64,000 nucleotides of DNA from Anoxybacillus tepidamans PS2 (GTDB lineage: Bacteria > Bacillota > Bacilli > Bacillales > Anoxybacillaceae), in assembly GCF_000620165.1 (NCBI RefSeq), contig NZ_JHVN01000012.1, positions 38,168-102,167 on the forward strand, in the 5' to 3' direction. Both the position numbers and the translations under genes were made by a program. Positions 9,867 to 18,836 of the stretch are shown here, piece after piece. The notes under the pieces were generated by a model. It searched no databases and was not told the origin of the DNA. It saw only the letters and a program-made list of their open reading frames with translations. Positions within the stretch are counted from its first letter, which is position 1; each line of letters begins with the position of its first letter.

Positions 9867-11051
9867 ATGGAGTTTGCTGTAAGGCGCGAAGGATCAGCGC
9901 TGAAAATGATTTTTCCGTTATTTTATTTTTCTACTTTTTTTGGATTTGGGTCGCTTTTTCCGCTTTTATCGGTATATTTAAAAAATGAGATTGGGCTTTC
10001 AGGAACTCAAATTGGGATGGTTATGTCGATTAGCCCGATTGTTATGATTTTTGTTCAGCCTCTTTGGGGAATGATTAGCGATTATACGAGAAAGCCTGTG
10101 ACTGTATTAACGATTGCGCTTGCCGGTACGGCTTTGATCGGTCTCATTTATTCTTCGATTCATCAATATATATGGATTGTAGTTGTTGCTGCGCTTTTAG
10201 CGTTTACGCAAAGCGCCATTGTTCCGCTTTCAGATAGCATTGCGTTGGGCTATGTACAAAAGATGGAAGGAAATTATGGATCAATCCGTCTATGGGGAGC
10301 CATTGGATTTGCGGTAGCGGTTCTTGCGGGCGGTTGGTTGTCGGAAACCTTTTCTCTAACCGTAATTTTTTATGTGTTTGCCTTTATTTTATTACTCTCA
10401 GCTGCTCTTGCTTGGAAGCTGCCGCGCGAAAGCCGGCCGATGAAGATGACAATCGGCCAAGGAATGGCGCAGCTGTTTAAAATTCCGAAGTTTGTTTTGT
10501 TTTTAATCGTTACATTTCTTGTATTTGGGCCGATTTATGCCAATAATTTTTATTTCAGCGTGTTTGTAAAGGAAATGGGCGGGACGCTGACAGGAATCGG
10601 GTTCGCTTTTTTGCTAGCGGCGGGAAGTGAAGCGCCATTTATGAAAATTGCCGATGGATTGATTCGCCGATACGGACTGCTGTTTATTTTAGCATTTGCA
10701 GCCACCATTTCTGCTCTGCGTTGGTTTTTTTATTTTTTTGAACCTTCGTTGCCGCTCATTTATGCGACAACTGTCGCTCAAGGGTTTTCCGTCGGTTTAT
10801 TTATTCCGGCCGCTTTGCAATACGTGCGGGATATCGCGCCGGAAGAGGTGAAAGTGACTGCTGTTTCGCTATACTCAGCGGTTGGAAACGGATTAGGAAG
10901 CTGGTTTTGCACATTTGTAGGCGGATATATTTTAGAACACAGCCATGTTGGAAATATCTATTTCTTTTTTAGTTTATTAACGTTTGCCGGCCTTGCGATT
11001 TTAGCGTTCATCGTAATGAACGAAAGGCGAAGCGTAAAGGATATCTCATAA
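9867..11051 (+). CDS. MFS transporter, sugar/nucleoside symporter-like (YwbF-type)
   Basis: A 394-residue, 12-segment major facilitator of the MFS_1-like group (LacY/NupG relatives). Diagnostic parts are GSIRLWGAIGFAVAV in the middle and FVQPLWGMISDYTRKP in the loop after the second helix. Similar B. subtilis proteins are called YwbF and are thought to move sugars; the substrate cannot be read from sequence. The ATG at 9867 is chosen because AAGGACGGGG lies just upstream and because a strong terminator (9813-9839) sits inside the longer 9774 frame. Single-gene unit with its own terminator. Confidence 0.82.
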   Translation: MEFAVRREGSALKMIFPLFYFSTFFGFGSLFPLLSVYLKNEIGLSGTQIGMVMSISPIVMIFVQPLWGMISDYTRKPVTVLTIALAGTALIGLIYSSIHQYIWIVVVAALLAFTQSAIVPLSDSIALGYVQKMEGNYGSIRLWGAIGFAVAVLAGGWLSETFSLTVIFYVFAFILLLSAALAWKLPRESRPMKMTIGQGMAQLFKIPKFVLFLIVTFLVFGPIYANNFYFSVFVKEMGGTLTGIGFAFLLAAGSEAPFMKIADGLIRRYGLLFILAFAATISALRWFFYFFEPSLPLIYATTVAQGFSVGLFIPAALQYVRDIAPEEVKVTAVSLYSAVGNGLGSWFCTFVGGYILEHSHVGNIYFFFSLLTFAGLAILAFIVMNERRSVKDIS

Positions 11052-11068
11052 GGGATATCCTTTTTTTA
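11037..11068 (+). terminator. Terminator of the MFS gene
   Basis: AAGGATATC (11037-11045) pairs with GATATCCTT (11054-11062), then a run of T. The stop codon lies in the loop. Confidence 0.88.
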
Positions 11069-11122
11069 TAGAAGGGAATTTGATAAAATTTAGAAAATTA
11101 CAGGGATAGGTGAAGAAAAGCA

Positions 11123-11698
11123 ATGAAAAAAACTCATTACTTCATAGCGGTTCCATTAACGGATGGAGTTAAAAAAGAGTTAGCAACATGGAGTCGAAGC
11201 ATAGCTTCGCAGTTTCCATTTCGTACGTGGGTACATCAAGAAGATTATCATCTCACGCTCGCTTTTCTAGGAGATGCTTCTAGTGAAAAGAGAAAAGCGG
11301 TTTGCGAAGCGATGAAAGCGATCGGGAAACAACATGCGCCATTTTCATTAGAATTAGAAAGAATAGGGGTCTTTGGCAACCCTCAGGCGCCACGCATTTT
11401 ATGGAAGGGAGTGAAGCGAGAAGAAGGCTTGTTTGCGCTTCAACAAGACGTATACGAAGCGTGTAAACAGATTGGATTTATGCTCGATGACCGGCCCTTT
11501 GCTCCACATATTACAGTGGCCCGGAAGTGGCAAGGAGAAACAAACTTTTCATTAGAGGAGATTAGGTATGTTGACCGCGTTCAAGGCCATTTTGCCGTTG
11601 ATCAAATCGTGCTTTATCAGACGCATCTTGATCGCGTGCCTAAATATGAAACAATCGCTACATTTCCCCTTATAGATGAGAAAGGAGAGGAAAAGTGA
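11123..11698 (+). CDS. thpR: RNA 2',3'-cyclic phosphodiesterase (2H family)
   Basis: A 191-residue 2H phosphoesterase (ThpR/LigT, YtlP in B. subtilis). Two HxTx motifs, HLTLAFLG near residue 48 and HITVARKW near residue 132, form the active site that opens 2',3'-cyclic phosphates on RNA. RNA repair or turnover is the usual assignment, although the physiological substrate in Bacillus is unclear. Its stop codon overlaps the GTG start of lrgA (GTGA), so the two are translationally coupled, which is an unusual partner for this gene. Confidence 0.92.
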   Translation: MKKTHYFIAVPLTDGVKKELATWSRSIASQFPFRTWVHQEDYHLTLAFLGDASSEKRKAVCEAMKAIGKQHAPFSLELERIGVFGNPQAPRILWKGVKREEGLFALQQDVYEACKQIGFMLDDRPFAPHITVARKWQGETNFSLEEIRYVDRVQGHFAVDQIVLYQTHLDRVPKYETIATFPLIDEKGEEK

Positions 11699-12096
11699 AG
11701 AGGGCAGTTGTTGTGATAGTGCAAGTTGCTGGGTTGTATGGAATATATTTATTTGGCACGTGGTTGCAACATCTTTTTCGTTTGCCAATTCCCGGGAGCA
11801 TTATCGGGATGCTGCTATTGTTTGTGTTGTTAATGACGAACGTTGTGAAAGCACGGTGGCTTGAAGCGGGAGGGCAATTTTTATTGTCGTACCTGTCGCT
11901 TCTATTTGTCCCGGCAACAGTTGGAATAATCGATTACTTCTCGTTGTTTCGCGGCAGGGGGCTGCTATCTGTTATCGTTGTAGCGCTCAGCACGCTCGCT
12001 GTTATGGCAACAAGCGGCGCACTCGCCCAATGGGGAGCGCAAAAAGAACGTTCCGCTTCGTTTATTCAAAAAAATTCAAAGGGGATGCATGGGTAA
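11695..12096 (+). CDS. lrgA: CidA/LrgA-family holin-like membrane protein
   Basis: A 133-residue protein with four hydrophobic segments and the family core LPIPGSIIGMLLLFVLL followed by LLFVPATVGIIDY. CidA/LrgA proteins form oligomeric membrane channels with LrgB/CidB and influence autolysis or export of small metabolites such as pyruvate in various Firmicutes. GTG start with GGAGAGG six bases upstream. Overlaps thpR by four bases and lrgB by one base, so the three form a tight operon. Confidence 0.9.
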   Translation: MKRAVVVIVQVAGLYGIYLFGTWLQHLFRLPIPGSIIGMLLLFVLLMTNVVKARWLEAGGQFLLSYLSLLFVPATVGIIDYFSLFRGRGLLSVIVVALSTLAVMATSGALAQWGAQKERSASFIQKNSKGMHG

Positions 12097-12776
12097 TGAA
12101 AAGCGCAATTGGATTTATTTTTTTGACCGTTGTTGTTTATCAAGCAATGAAACGGGTCTATGCGCGCTTTAATACTCCGCTTTTTTCCCCGATTGTCACG
12201 ACGGCAAGTATCATTGTGGGCGTCCTTTTATTTCTACATCTTCCATACGCAACATATATGGAAGGGGGAAAATGGATCGGAAAACTTCTAGGTCCTGCGG
12301 TGGTGGCGCTCGCCTTTCCTTTGTATAACCAGCGTGAAACGCTAATGCGGCTTTTTATCCCGATCGTGCAAGCAGTGCTAGCCGGAGTAGTAATGGGAAT
12401 TGCTAGCGGTGCATGTCTTTCACTTCTTTTTCGTGTTGATAAGATCCTATTACTTTCGCTCCTGCCTAAATCGGTGACTTCTCCGGTTGCTATGGATATT
12501 GCGAAGGAAATCAACGGCATTCCGTCATTGGCTGTTGTGTATGTAATGATTGCAGGAATTTTCGGTGCTCTATTTGGTCCTGCCCTATTGCGAACACTGA
12601 AGATCACAGATCCAATTGGCATCGGCATAGCGTTAGGGTGCGCTTCTCATGGAATCGGGACGGCGAAAGCACTTGAAATCGGAAAAGAGGAGGCGGCGAT
12701 TAGCTCCATCGCGATGACGTTAAGCGCCGTTTTAGCTGCTTTTCTTTGTCCGCTGGTTGTTTCTGTTTTATTATAG
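12096..12776 (+). CDS. lrgB: LrgB/CidB-family membrane protein
   Basis: A 226-residue membrane partner of LrgA. Family motifs are LLPKSVTSPVAMDIA, where the SVT-P stretch is highly conserved, and GCASHGIGTAKALE near the C terminus. The ATG overlaps the lrgA stop (TAATG); a longer frame from 12030 would be entirely inside lrgA and is rejected. With pyruvate-linked acetate metabolism encoded elsewhere in the window, a role in pyruvate or acetate exchange is possible (inference). Confidence 0.92.
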   Translation: MKSAIGFIFLTVVVYQAMKRVYARFNTPLFSPIVTTASIIVGVLLFLHLPYATYMEGGKWIGKLLGPAVVALAFPLYNQRETLMRLFIPIVQAVLAGVVMGIASGACLSLLFRVDKILLLSLLPKSVTSPVAMDIAKEINGIPSLAVVYVMIAGIFGALFGPALLRTLKITDPIGIGIALGCASHGIGTAKALEIGKEEAAISSIAMTLSAVLAAFLCPLVVSVLL

Positions 12777-12808
12777 AAACGAGAATGTTGAGTTCGGAGG
12801 GTGCTTGT

Positions 12809-13747
12809 GTGGGACAACTAATTAAACTGCAAGATTACATCTCAAGATATGAAAACGATGTGTATCGCTATGCAAGCGAATTTATTCGTCTTAAAAAAAA
12901 GCAATGGGAAAGAATAAAAGAAGAGTGGGAGAACGGGGAAACGAACGATGCTCCTATTGATTCTTCTTGGGAATGGCTTGAGGAGAAACGATCTGTTTTT
13001 CAAACCATCAGAGGATGGTTCAAGCGTTCCGAGGAGGAAAGGACGGACGAAGGGTTAAACAGCCAGGAAACATCTTGTGACGAAGACGAGTTTTTTTCAT
13101 CGATGTTTGTGACAGAACCAAAAACAGTTGATGAATTGAAGCTCTTGTTTCTTGAAAAAGTGTTTGAATTGCAAATGAAATGGGCGAGCTCGACGCTAAA
13201 GCATGTATCGATCGTCGACAGAAAATTTTATTACGAAGAGCCGCTAAAATATTTTCTACAACGCTTCCCCGATACGTATTTATGTTTATATAAGCCTGTT
13301 TTCTTAGCAAAAAACGCTCCTGTCGAACTGGATACCGTGCTATTAAGTCCGTTGGCTACATGGTGTATCTCGTTTGCGGAGGGTGAAATTATTGTCGGTT
13401 CAACCGAACGGTTTTGGACAGAGATTGAGAAGAACGGTGAAAAGAAACGGATCAATCCGCTGATCTCGCTGCGCCGCACCGAAAAAATTATTTCTGATTT
13501 ATATGACCGTTATGAAATTGAGTTGCCGATTAAAAAAGTGATCTTAAACCGATATGGATATATTGATTACCGCTATGCTCCGGGTGATGTGGAACTAATT
13601 GACAAGCGCTACTATGAACAATGGTTTTCTTCCTTGCGGAGCTCAACGGCTCCTCTAAAACATATGCAATTAAAAGCGGCTTCACATTTATTAAGGCATT
13701 GCTATAGCCATTATTATGAGCGGCAATGGCAGGAGGATGAACAATAG
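12809..13747 (+). CDS. NERD-like domain protein, function unknown
   Basis: A 312-residue soluble protein with a charged N-terminal helical part (residues ~1-110, rich in Lys/Glu/Trp). The middle resembles a NERD (nuclease-related) domain: LYKPVFLAKNAPVELDTVLL followed by SPLATWCISF and later NPLISLRRTEKIISDLYDRY. The E-x-D of the motif is present, but the usual (D/E)-x-K pair after the next strand is not seen, so catalysis is doubtful. GTG start with GGAGGG seven bases upstream. It stands between lrgB and the pullulanase gene, 11 bases from the latter, hence likely co-transcribed. Domain call is by eye. Confidence 0.6.
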   Translation: MGQLIKLQDYISRYENDVYRYASEFIRLKKKQWERIKEEWENGETNDAPIDSSWEWLEEKRSVFQTIRGWFKRSEEERTDEGLNSQETSCDEDEFFSSMFVTEPKTVDELKLLFLEKVFELQMKWASSTLKHVSIVDRKFYYEEPLKYFLQRFPDTYLCLYKPVFLAKNAPVELDTVLLSPLATWCISFAEGEIIVGSTERFWTEIEKNGEKKRINPLISLRRTEKIISDLYDRYEIELPIKKVILNRYGYIDYRYAPGDVELIDKRYYEQWFSSLRSSTAPLKHMQLKAASHLLRHCYSHYYERQWQEDEQ

Positions 13748-13758
13748 GAGGTGCTGCG

Positions 13759-15942
13759 TTGCTGACGGTTCACCGAACGTTCGAAGCGTATATAGATACG
13801 ATGACAATAATTACGATATTAATGCCGAAATCATATTGCCCTGAAATCATCCAATCGTTTATTATTCAGAAGCCAAACGGAGAGCGGTGCGGCCTAAAAA
13901 TAAACAAAAACGAAGACTTAGGTGCAAACATTAAATATGAGTGTTCTGTCGACTTTCCCATCGATATTGGAAAAGAGTATTTAATTTATGAAGAACGCGG
14001 GGCATTTACGGATTTGCAAATTGGTGCGGTCATTCGCACTCCTGAATTTGACGAGCAATTTTATTATAGCGGCAATGATCTTGGCATCACATATACACCG
14101 CATGCAACGACGTTTAAGCTCTGGGCGCCGACGGCAACGGAAGTAAAAATAAAGCTGCGTGACGCAGAGAAAGAAAAAGAAGAGCAGATTCCGCTTCAAC
14201 GCATTGAAAACGGAGTGTGGATGGTCACAATTCCAGGTAACCTTGAAGGGATATATTATACGTATTTAGTATGTATAAATTTAGTGTGGCGCGAGGCGGT
14301 TGATCCGTATGCAGTCGCCGTTTCTGCTAATGGAGAGTATGGCGTGGTAGTGAATTTAGCGAAAACGCGTTTGCCGAAACCGGCGTTACCCCCGCTCTTG
14401 TCACCGACGGATGCCATTATTTACGAAATGCACATTCGCGATTTTACGATTCATCCACACAGCGGTGTTTCCTATAAAGGAATGTATTTAGGTTTAACGG
14501 AGCTTGGAACATTTGGACTGAACCGAACGGCTACCGGTCTTTCCTATTTGAAAGAGCTGAGGGTTACCCATGTGGAACTTCTGCCATTTAATGATTTTGC
14601 TGGAGTGGACGAACGGAATCCGGCAAAAGAATACAATTGGGGATATAACCCTCTTCATTACAACGCTCCAGAAGGGAGTTATGCAACAAATCCATTTGAT
14701 CCATATGCCCGCATTTATGAGTTAAAGAAAGCAATTCGCGCATTGCAGACGAACGGGATTCGCGTCATTATGGATGCCGTTTATAATCATGTATACATTC
14801 GCGAACAATCCTCGTTTGAAAAAATTGTTCCTGGCTATTATTTTCGCCATGATGCGCACGGCATGCCGTCAAACGGAACTGGTGTCGGGAACGATCTTGC
14901 GTCTGAGCGAAAAATGGCGAGGAAATTTATTGTCGATTCCGTACGTTTTTGGATGGAGGAATATGGAGTTGATGGCTTCCGCTTTGATTTGATGGGCATT
15001 TTAGATATAGAAACAATGAAAGAAGTAGAAGCGGCTACCCGCGCTATCGATCCATCTGTCATTTTGTTGGGAGAAGGATGGGATTTACCGACTCCTTTGC
15101 CAGCAGATCGGAAAGCAACGATGCAAAATGCCGATCAGCTTCCGGGCATCGCTTACTTTAACGATCGGTTTCGCGACCATGTGAAGGGAAGTACGTTTGA
15201 TTTATATGAACGCGGGTTCGCCCTTGGAAACGAAGCTCACCGCGAACAAACGAAACAAGCCATTAGAGGGAGCATAGGAAAGGACAAAGGACAGGGGCTT
15301 TTTCTACACCCAACGCAAACAATCAATTACGTGGAGTCACACGATAATCATACGCTTTGGGATAAAATGAGCGTTGCAAATCAGGGGGAAAGCGAGGCTG
15401 TTCGAAGAAAACGGCAAAAATTAGCGACTGCCATTGTTTTGCTGTCACAAGGAGTTCCGTTTTTGCATAGCGGCCAGGAATTTTACCGAACGAAACAAGG
15501 AATAGGAAATAGCTATAACGCTCCAGATGTTATCAATCAACTTGATTGGAGCCGAAAAAGTCAATATGAGGAAGATGTCCGATATGTGCAGGGGCTCATT
15601 CGATTGCGCAAATCTCATCGTGCGTTTCGGCTGGCGACGGCTGAGGAAATTGTGAAACATCTCGTATTCATTGAACCGTCACTTCCAACTGTGATTGCTT
15701 ATCATCTGCGCAACGTCCAATCATATGGAGCATGGAGCGATATATTCGTTATTCATCATAATCAAGAAAAAGAGGAGCTTATTTCACTTCCAGATGGAGA
15801 AGCGTGGTATGTTCTATGCGACGAGAGACGTTGTGGAACCGTACCGTTATATTCCGTAAAAAAGGAAGTGTATGTCCGGGGGATCAGCACAGTTGTTCTC
15901 GTGAAAATGACTTACTTGACGAAAAAAGCAAATCACATATAA
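13759..15942 (+). CDS. pulA: Type I pullulanase (GH13), intracellular
   Basis: A 727-residue debranching enzyme that cuts alpha-1,6 bonds in pullulan, glycogen or limit dextrins. Order: N-terminal starch-binding-like region, a CBM48 region (TPHATTFKLWAPTATEVKIK), then the GH13 barrel. The type I pullulanase hallmark YNWGYNP is at 292-298; catalytic residues are D410 (GFRFDLMG), E439 (LLGEGWDL) and D529 (ESHDNH). There is no signal peptide, so it works in the cytoplasm like AmyX of B. subtilis. TTG start with AGGAGGTG five bases upstream. Ends in a strong terminator. Confidence 0.95.
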   Translation: MLTVHRTFEAYIDTMTIITILMPKSYCPEIIQSFIIQKPNGERCGLKINKNEDLGANIKYECSVDFPIDIGKEYLIYEERGAFTDLQIGAVIRTPEFDEQFYYSGNDLGITYTPHATTFKLWAPTATEVKIKLRDAEKEKEEQIPLQRIENGVWMVTIPGNLEGIYYTYLVCINLVWREAVDPYAVAVSANGEYGVVVNLAKTRLPKPALPPLLSPTDAIIYEMHIRDFTIHPHSGVSYKGMYLGLTELGTFGLNRTATGLSYLKELRVTHVELLPFNDFAGVDERNPAKEYNWGYNPLHYNAPEGSYATNPFDPYARIYELKKAIRALQTNGIRVIMDAVYNHVYIREQSSFEKIVPGYYFRHDAHGMPSNGTGVGNDLASERKMARKFIVDSVRFWMEEYGVDGFRFDLMGILDIETMKEVEAATRAIDPSVILLGEGWDLPTPLPADRKATMQNADQLPGIAYFNDRFRDHVKGSTFDLYERGFALGNEAHREQTKQAIRGSIGKDKGQGLFLHPTQTINYVESHDNHTLWDKMSVANQGESEAVRRKRQKLATAIVLLSQGVPFLHSGQEFYRTKQGIGNSYNAPDVINQLDWSRKSQYEEDVRYVQGLIRLRKSHRAFRLATAEEIVKHLVFIEPSLPTVIAYHLRNVQSYGAWSDIFVIHHNQEKEELISLPDGEAWYVLCDERRCGTVPLYSVKKEVYVRGISTVVLVKMTYLTKKANHI

Positions 15943-15951
15943 AATCTATTA

Positions 15952-15990
15952 AGACAGCTATTGTCTGAGTGGTGCTGTCTCTTATTTTTT
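15952..15990 (+). terminator. Terminator of pulA
   Basis: AGACAGC (15952-15958) pairs with GCTGTCT (15974-15980), followed by CTTATTTTTT. Confidence 0.8.
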
Positions 15991-16011
15991 ATGAGTTGAA
16001 GGTGAACTTGC

Positions 16012-16788
16012 TTGGAACAGTTACTGGGAAAGGAGTGGGATATCACTCCTGCTGGTGGAACTACTGGAGATGCATATGTTGCTGAATATGAGGGACGAAA
16101 ATTATTTTTAAAGCGCAACTCTTCCCCATTTCTTGCGGTATTGTCTGCGGAAGGGATCGTTCCGAAGCTCGTCTGGACAAAGCGGATGGAAAATGGGGAC
16201 GTGATCACGGCTCAACAATGGCTGGACGGAAGAGAGTTAAAGCCTCATGATATGGGAAGTGAACAAGTAGCGAGTTTGCTTAAGAAAATTCATCGCTCGC
16301 AAGATTTGGTGGAAATGTTAAAGCGGTTAGGTAAAAAGCCTTTGTTGCCGCATGCGATGGTTGATAAGCTGCGCTTAATGTTAAACGAATGGAGTGGCGA
16401 GCCCCTGATAAAGGAAGCCTTTGTTTGGCTCGAGCGGCAGTTGCCTTTGCTTCGATGTGACGAGTTCGCTGTTTGTCATTGCGATATGAACCATAATAAC
16501 TGGTTGCTTGCCGAGGATGGCCAACTGTATTTAATTGATTGGGACGGGGCGCTCATCGCTGACCCCGCCATTGATATTGGGATGCTTCTGTACTCTTATA
16601 TTCCGAAAGACAAATGGGAAGAGTGGCTTCGCTTTTATGGGCTTGAATTAACCGATGATTTACGTACGCGAATGAAATGGTACGTTGTGATACAAACGTT
16701 ATATACGATTATGTGGCAAAAAGAAAAGAAAGCAGAAAAACAAATGCAGCAATCGCTGCATTTCCTCGAAAAAGTGTTATCTTCTTAG
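16012..16788 (+). CDS. ytmP: Aminoglycoside-phosphotransferase-fold kinase YtmP
   Basis: A 258-residue kinase-fold protein. The catalytic loop CHCDMNHNNWLL (H-x-D-x4-N) and the metal-binding LIDWDGA are typical of the APH/choline-kinase fold; GGTTGDAYVAEY near the N terminus is the glycine-rich nucleotide loop. B. subtilis YtmP is uncharacterised; a sugar or sugar-amine substrate is plausible next to pulA but unproven. TTG start with GAAGGTGA upstream. It converges on ytzH with overlapping stop codons and no terminator between, so its message runs on to a terminator near 17140. Confidence 0.88.
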   Translation: MEQLLGKEWDITPAGGTTGDAYVAEYEGRKLFLKRNSSPFLAVLSAEGIVPKLVWTKRMENGDVITAQQWLDGRELKPHDMGSEQVASLLKKIHRSQDLVEMLKRLGKKPLLPHAMVDKLRLMLNEWSGEPLIKEAFVWLERQLPLLRCDEFAVCHCDMNHNNWLLAEDGQLYLIDWDGALIADPAIDIGMLLYSYIPKDKWEEWLRFYGLELTDDLRTRMKWYVVIQTLYTIMWQKEKKAEKQMQQSLHFLEKVLSS

Positions 16789-17054
16789 GTTAGTTGATCG
16801 ATCCATTCCGATAATTGCTGCTGATGTGAAGAAATGTGGGAATCCAAGTTTGGGCTGTACTTTCCAGCTTGTCCATAGTCATAAATAGAGGGAAGGACGT
16901 TTTTTACATGCATCCCAACTTGCTCATTGCCCATCAATGATTTTACGAGCCGTTCAATTTGCTCGCACTCCGAGACCGTACCGCAGCAATCGGTTTGATG
17001 ATTTGATAAAATATCTTTCAAAACAGTCATTTGATGCTGATGATTTAAAGGCAT
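16785..17054 (-). CDS. ytzH: YtzH-like protein
   Basis: An 89-residue protein beginning MPLNHQHQMTVLKDIL, recognised as YtzH, conserved in Bacillaceae and without known function. It is helical, contains a Cys pair (TDCCGTVSECEQ) and SIYDYGQAGKYSPNL in the C-terminal half. ATG at 17054 is preferred over a TTG two codons upstream because AAAGGATG is better placed. Its last codons overlap the ytmP stop on the other strand by four bases. Confidence 0.82.
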   Translation of the reverse strand: MPLNHQHQMTVLKDILSNHQTDCCGTVSECEQIERLVKSLMGNEQVGMHVKNVLPSIYDYGQAGKYSPNLDSHISSHQQQLSEWIDQLT

Positions 17055-17113
17055 ACGCAATCATCCTTTTTTTCTTACTATACGCGAAACACATTTGTTT
17101 TATACGATGTTAG

Positions 17114-17146
17114 AACAGTCGTTCAAGCGGCTGTTTTTCTTTTTTA
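17114..17146 (+). terminator. Plus-strand terminator upstream of trmB
   Basis: AACAGTCG (17114-17121) pairs with CGGCTGTT (17128-17135, one T-G pair), followed by TTTCTTTTTT. The only plus-strand gene it can serve is ytmP, so the ytmP message would cover all of ytzH in antisense. Confidence 0.75.
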
Positions 17147-17214
17147 TATTGCATACTGGATAGGATTCGTGATATCGTTGACAACGATGACAAAGAAATA
17201 GAGGTGTTATTGGT

Positions 17215-17865
17215 ATGCGCTTGCGTAACAAACCTTGGGCAAAAGATAAAATTGCTGCTTATCCGCAATATGTCGTTCCAAATCCAGAGCAACATAAAGG
17301 AAAATGGAGCGAATTGTTTGGAAACAATAATCCAATTCATATTGAGATTGGAACGGGAAAAGGACAGTTTATTACAGGGATGGCAAAAGCGAATCCTCAT
17401 ATTAATTACATCGGAATTGAGCTTTATGAAAGCGTCATTGTGTCTGCTTTAGATAAATTAATTGAAAACGATTTGCCAAATTTAAGGCTGCTCAATGTCA
17501 ATGCGAAAGACTTAACCGGCTTTTTTGCAGGTGGGGAAGTAGAGCGCATCTATTTGAATTTTTCGGACCCATGGCCGAAAAAGCGTCACGAAAAACGGCG
17601 TCTCACATACCGTTCATTTCTGGAATTGTATGAGCAAATATTAGTTGATGAAGGAGAAATTCATTTTAAGACGGACAACCAAGGCTTATTTGAATATTCG
17701 CTTGTTAGCTTCTCACAATACGGTTTGCTGTTAACGTATGTAAGTTTAGATCTTCATCAAAGTGATTTTGTCGGCAATATTATGACTGAGTATGAAGAAA
17801 AATTTGCGGCAAAAGGAAATCGAATTTACCGATGCGAAGTGAAATATCGAGCGAAAAATCGATAA
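17215..17865 (+). CDS. trmB: tRNA (guanine-N7-)-methyltransferase
   Basis: A 216-residue SAM-dependent enzyme that makes m7G46 in tRNA. The SAM loop is [17 protein letters not shown], then IGIELYESV; the family's catalytic stretch [17 protein letters not shown] and the C-terminal TEYEEKF are intact. Length matches B. subtilis TrmB (about 213). ATG with AGAGGTG upstream. Flanked by terminators on both sides, so it is a single-gene unit. Confidence 0.96.
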   Translation: MRLRNKPWAKDKIAAYPQYVVPNPEQHKGKWSELFGNNNPIHIEIGTGKGQFITGMAKANPHINYIGIELYESVIVSALDKLIENDLPNLRLLNVNAKDLTGFFAGGEVERIYLNFSDPWPKKRHEKRRLTYRSFLELYEQILVDEGEIHFKTDNQGLFEYSLVSFSQYGLLLTYVSLDLHQSDFVGNIMTEYEEKFAAKGNRIYRCEVKYRAKNR

Positions 17866-17900
17866 GGCTGCCTGCACAGTAGCAAGGCGGCCTTTATTTT
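17864..17900 (+). terminator. Terminator of trmB
   Basis: AAGGCTGCCT (17864-17873) pairs with AGGCGGCCTT (17885-17894), then TATTTTTTG. The stem begins in the stop codon. Confidence 0.88.
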
Positions 17901-17953
17901 TTGTTTTCGAAATATTTATATAAATGGTACACTACTATATGAGGTGATGGGAA

Positions 17954-18796
17954 ATGGAGCAACTGAAAGTAGGAGATGTGCAGATTACATGGTTAAACGG
18001 AGGGGTCACGCATTTAGACGGGGGAGCGATGTTTGGCGTTGTGCCGAAGCCGCTCTGGTCGAAAAAATATCCGTGCAATGACAACAATCAAATTGAATTG
18101 CGTACAGACCCGCTCTTGCTCCAAGTAGACGGCAAGAACCTGCTGATTGACTCGGGAATTGGAAACGGGAAGCTGTCCGATAAACAAAAGCGCAACTTTG
18201 GTGTGACAGAAGAGTCAAGCGTAGAGCAGTCGTTGCAAAAGTTAGGTTTAACTGTGCATGATATTGATTTTGTTTTAATGACGCATATGCATTTTGATCA
18301 TGCTTGCGGTTTAACAAAGTGGGAAGAGGAAAGGCTCGTGTCCGTGTTCCCGAATGCGCAAATTTTCGTATCGCAGGTGGAATGGGATGAAATGAGGCAG
18401 CCGAATATTCGCTCGCGTAATACATATTGGAAAGAAAACTGGGAAGCCATCGCGGAACAAGTGGTGACTTTTGAAGAAAAAATCGAGGTCATTTCCGGTA
18501 TTCAAATGGTTCATACGGGCGGCCATAGCGATGGGCATTCTGTCATTCTGATTGAGTCAAAAGGGGAAATGCTTGTCCATATGGGCGATTTAATGCCGAC
18601 GCATGCCCATCAAAATGTGTTATGGGTGCTTGCATTCGATGATTACCCGATGACATCGATTTTTCAAAAGCAAAAATGGATTCCATATGCAGTTGAAAAG
18701 TGCGCGTGGCTTAGCTTTTATCACGACGCTTATTACCGGGCGCTTAAATGGGACGCAAACGGGGAAATGATTGCGAGCATCATGCGGGAACGCTAA
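17954..18796 (+). CDS. ytnP: Metallo-beta-lactamase-fold lactonase-like protein YtnP
   Basis: A 280-residue MBL-fold hydrolase. The dinuclear zinc motif H-x-H-x-DH is in [10 protein letters not shown] (about residues 109-117), with HTGGHSDGH and [10 protein letters not shown] supplying the other ligands. It matches YtnP, reported in B. subtilis as a lactonase that degrades signalling lactones and affects Streptomyces development, so quorum quenching is possible; substrate here is unproven. ATG with AGGTGATGGG upstream. Own terminator follows. Confidence 0.9.
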   Translation: MEQLKVGDVQITWLNGGVTHLDGGAMFGVVPKPLWSKKYPCNDNNQIELRTDPLLLQVDGKNLLIDSGIGNGKLSDKQKRNFGVTEESSVEQSLQKLGLTVHDIDFVLMTHMHFDHACGLTKWEEERLVSVFPNAQIFVSQVEWDEMRQPNIRSRNTYWKENWEAIAEQVVTFEEKIEVISGIQMVHTGGHSDGHSVILIESKGEMLVHMGDLMPTHAHQNVLWVLAFDDYPMTSIFQKQKWIPYAVEKCAWLSFYHDAYYRALKWDANGEMIASIMRER

Positions 18797-18800
18797 CGGG

Positions 18801-18836
18801 AAAAGGGCTCTCTCGATAAAGAGAGGCCTTTCTTTT
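18801..18836. terminator. Hairpin between ytnP and the convergent PepSY gene
   Basis: GGC-CTCTC (18806-18814, one bulged T) pairs with GAGAG-GCC (18821-18828), with A run before and TTTCTTTTC after. It likely ends ytnP and may also serve the minus strand. Confidence 0.65.

Noticed and set aside
12158..12628. 156-codon open frame on the minus strand
   Set aside because: Antisense to lrgB; product unlike any family.
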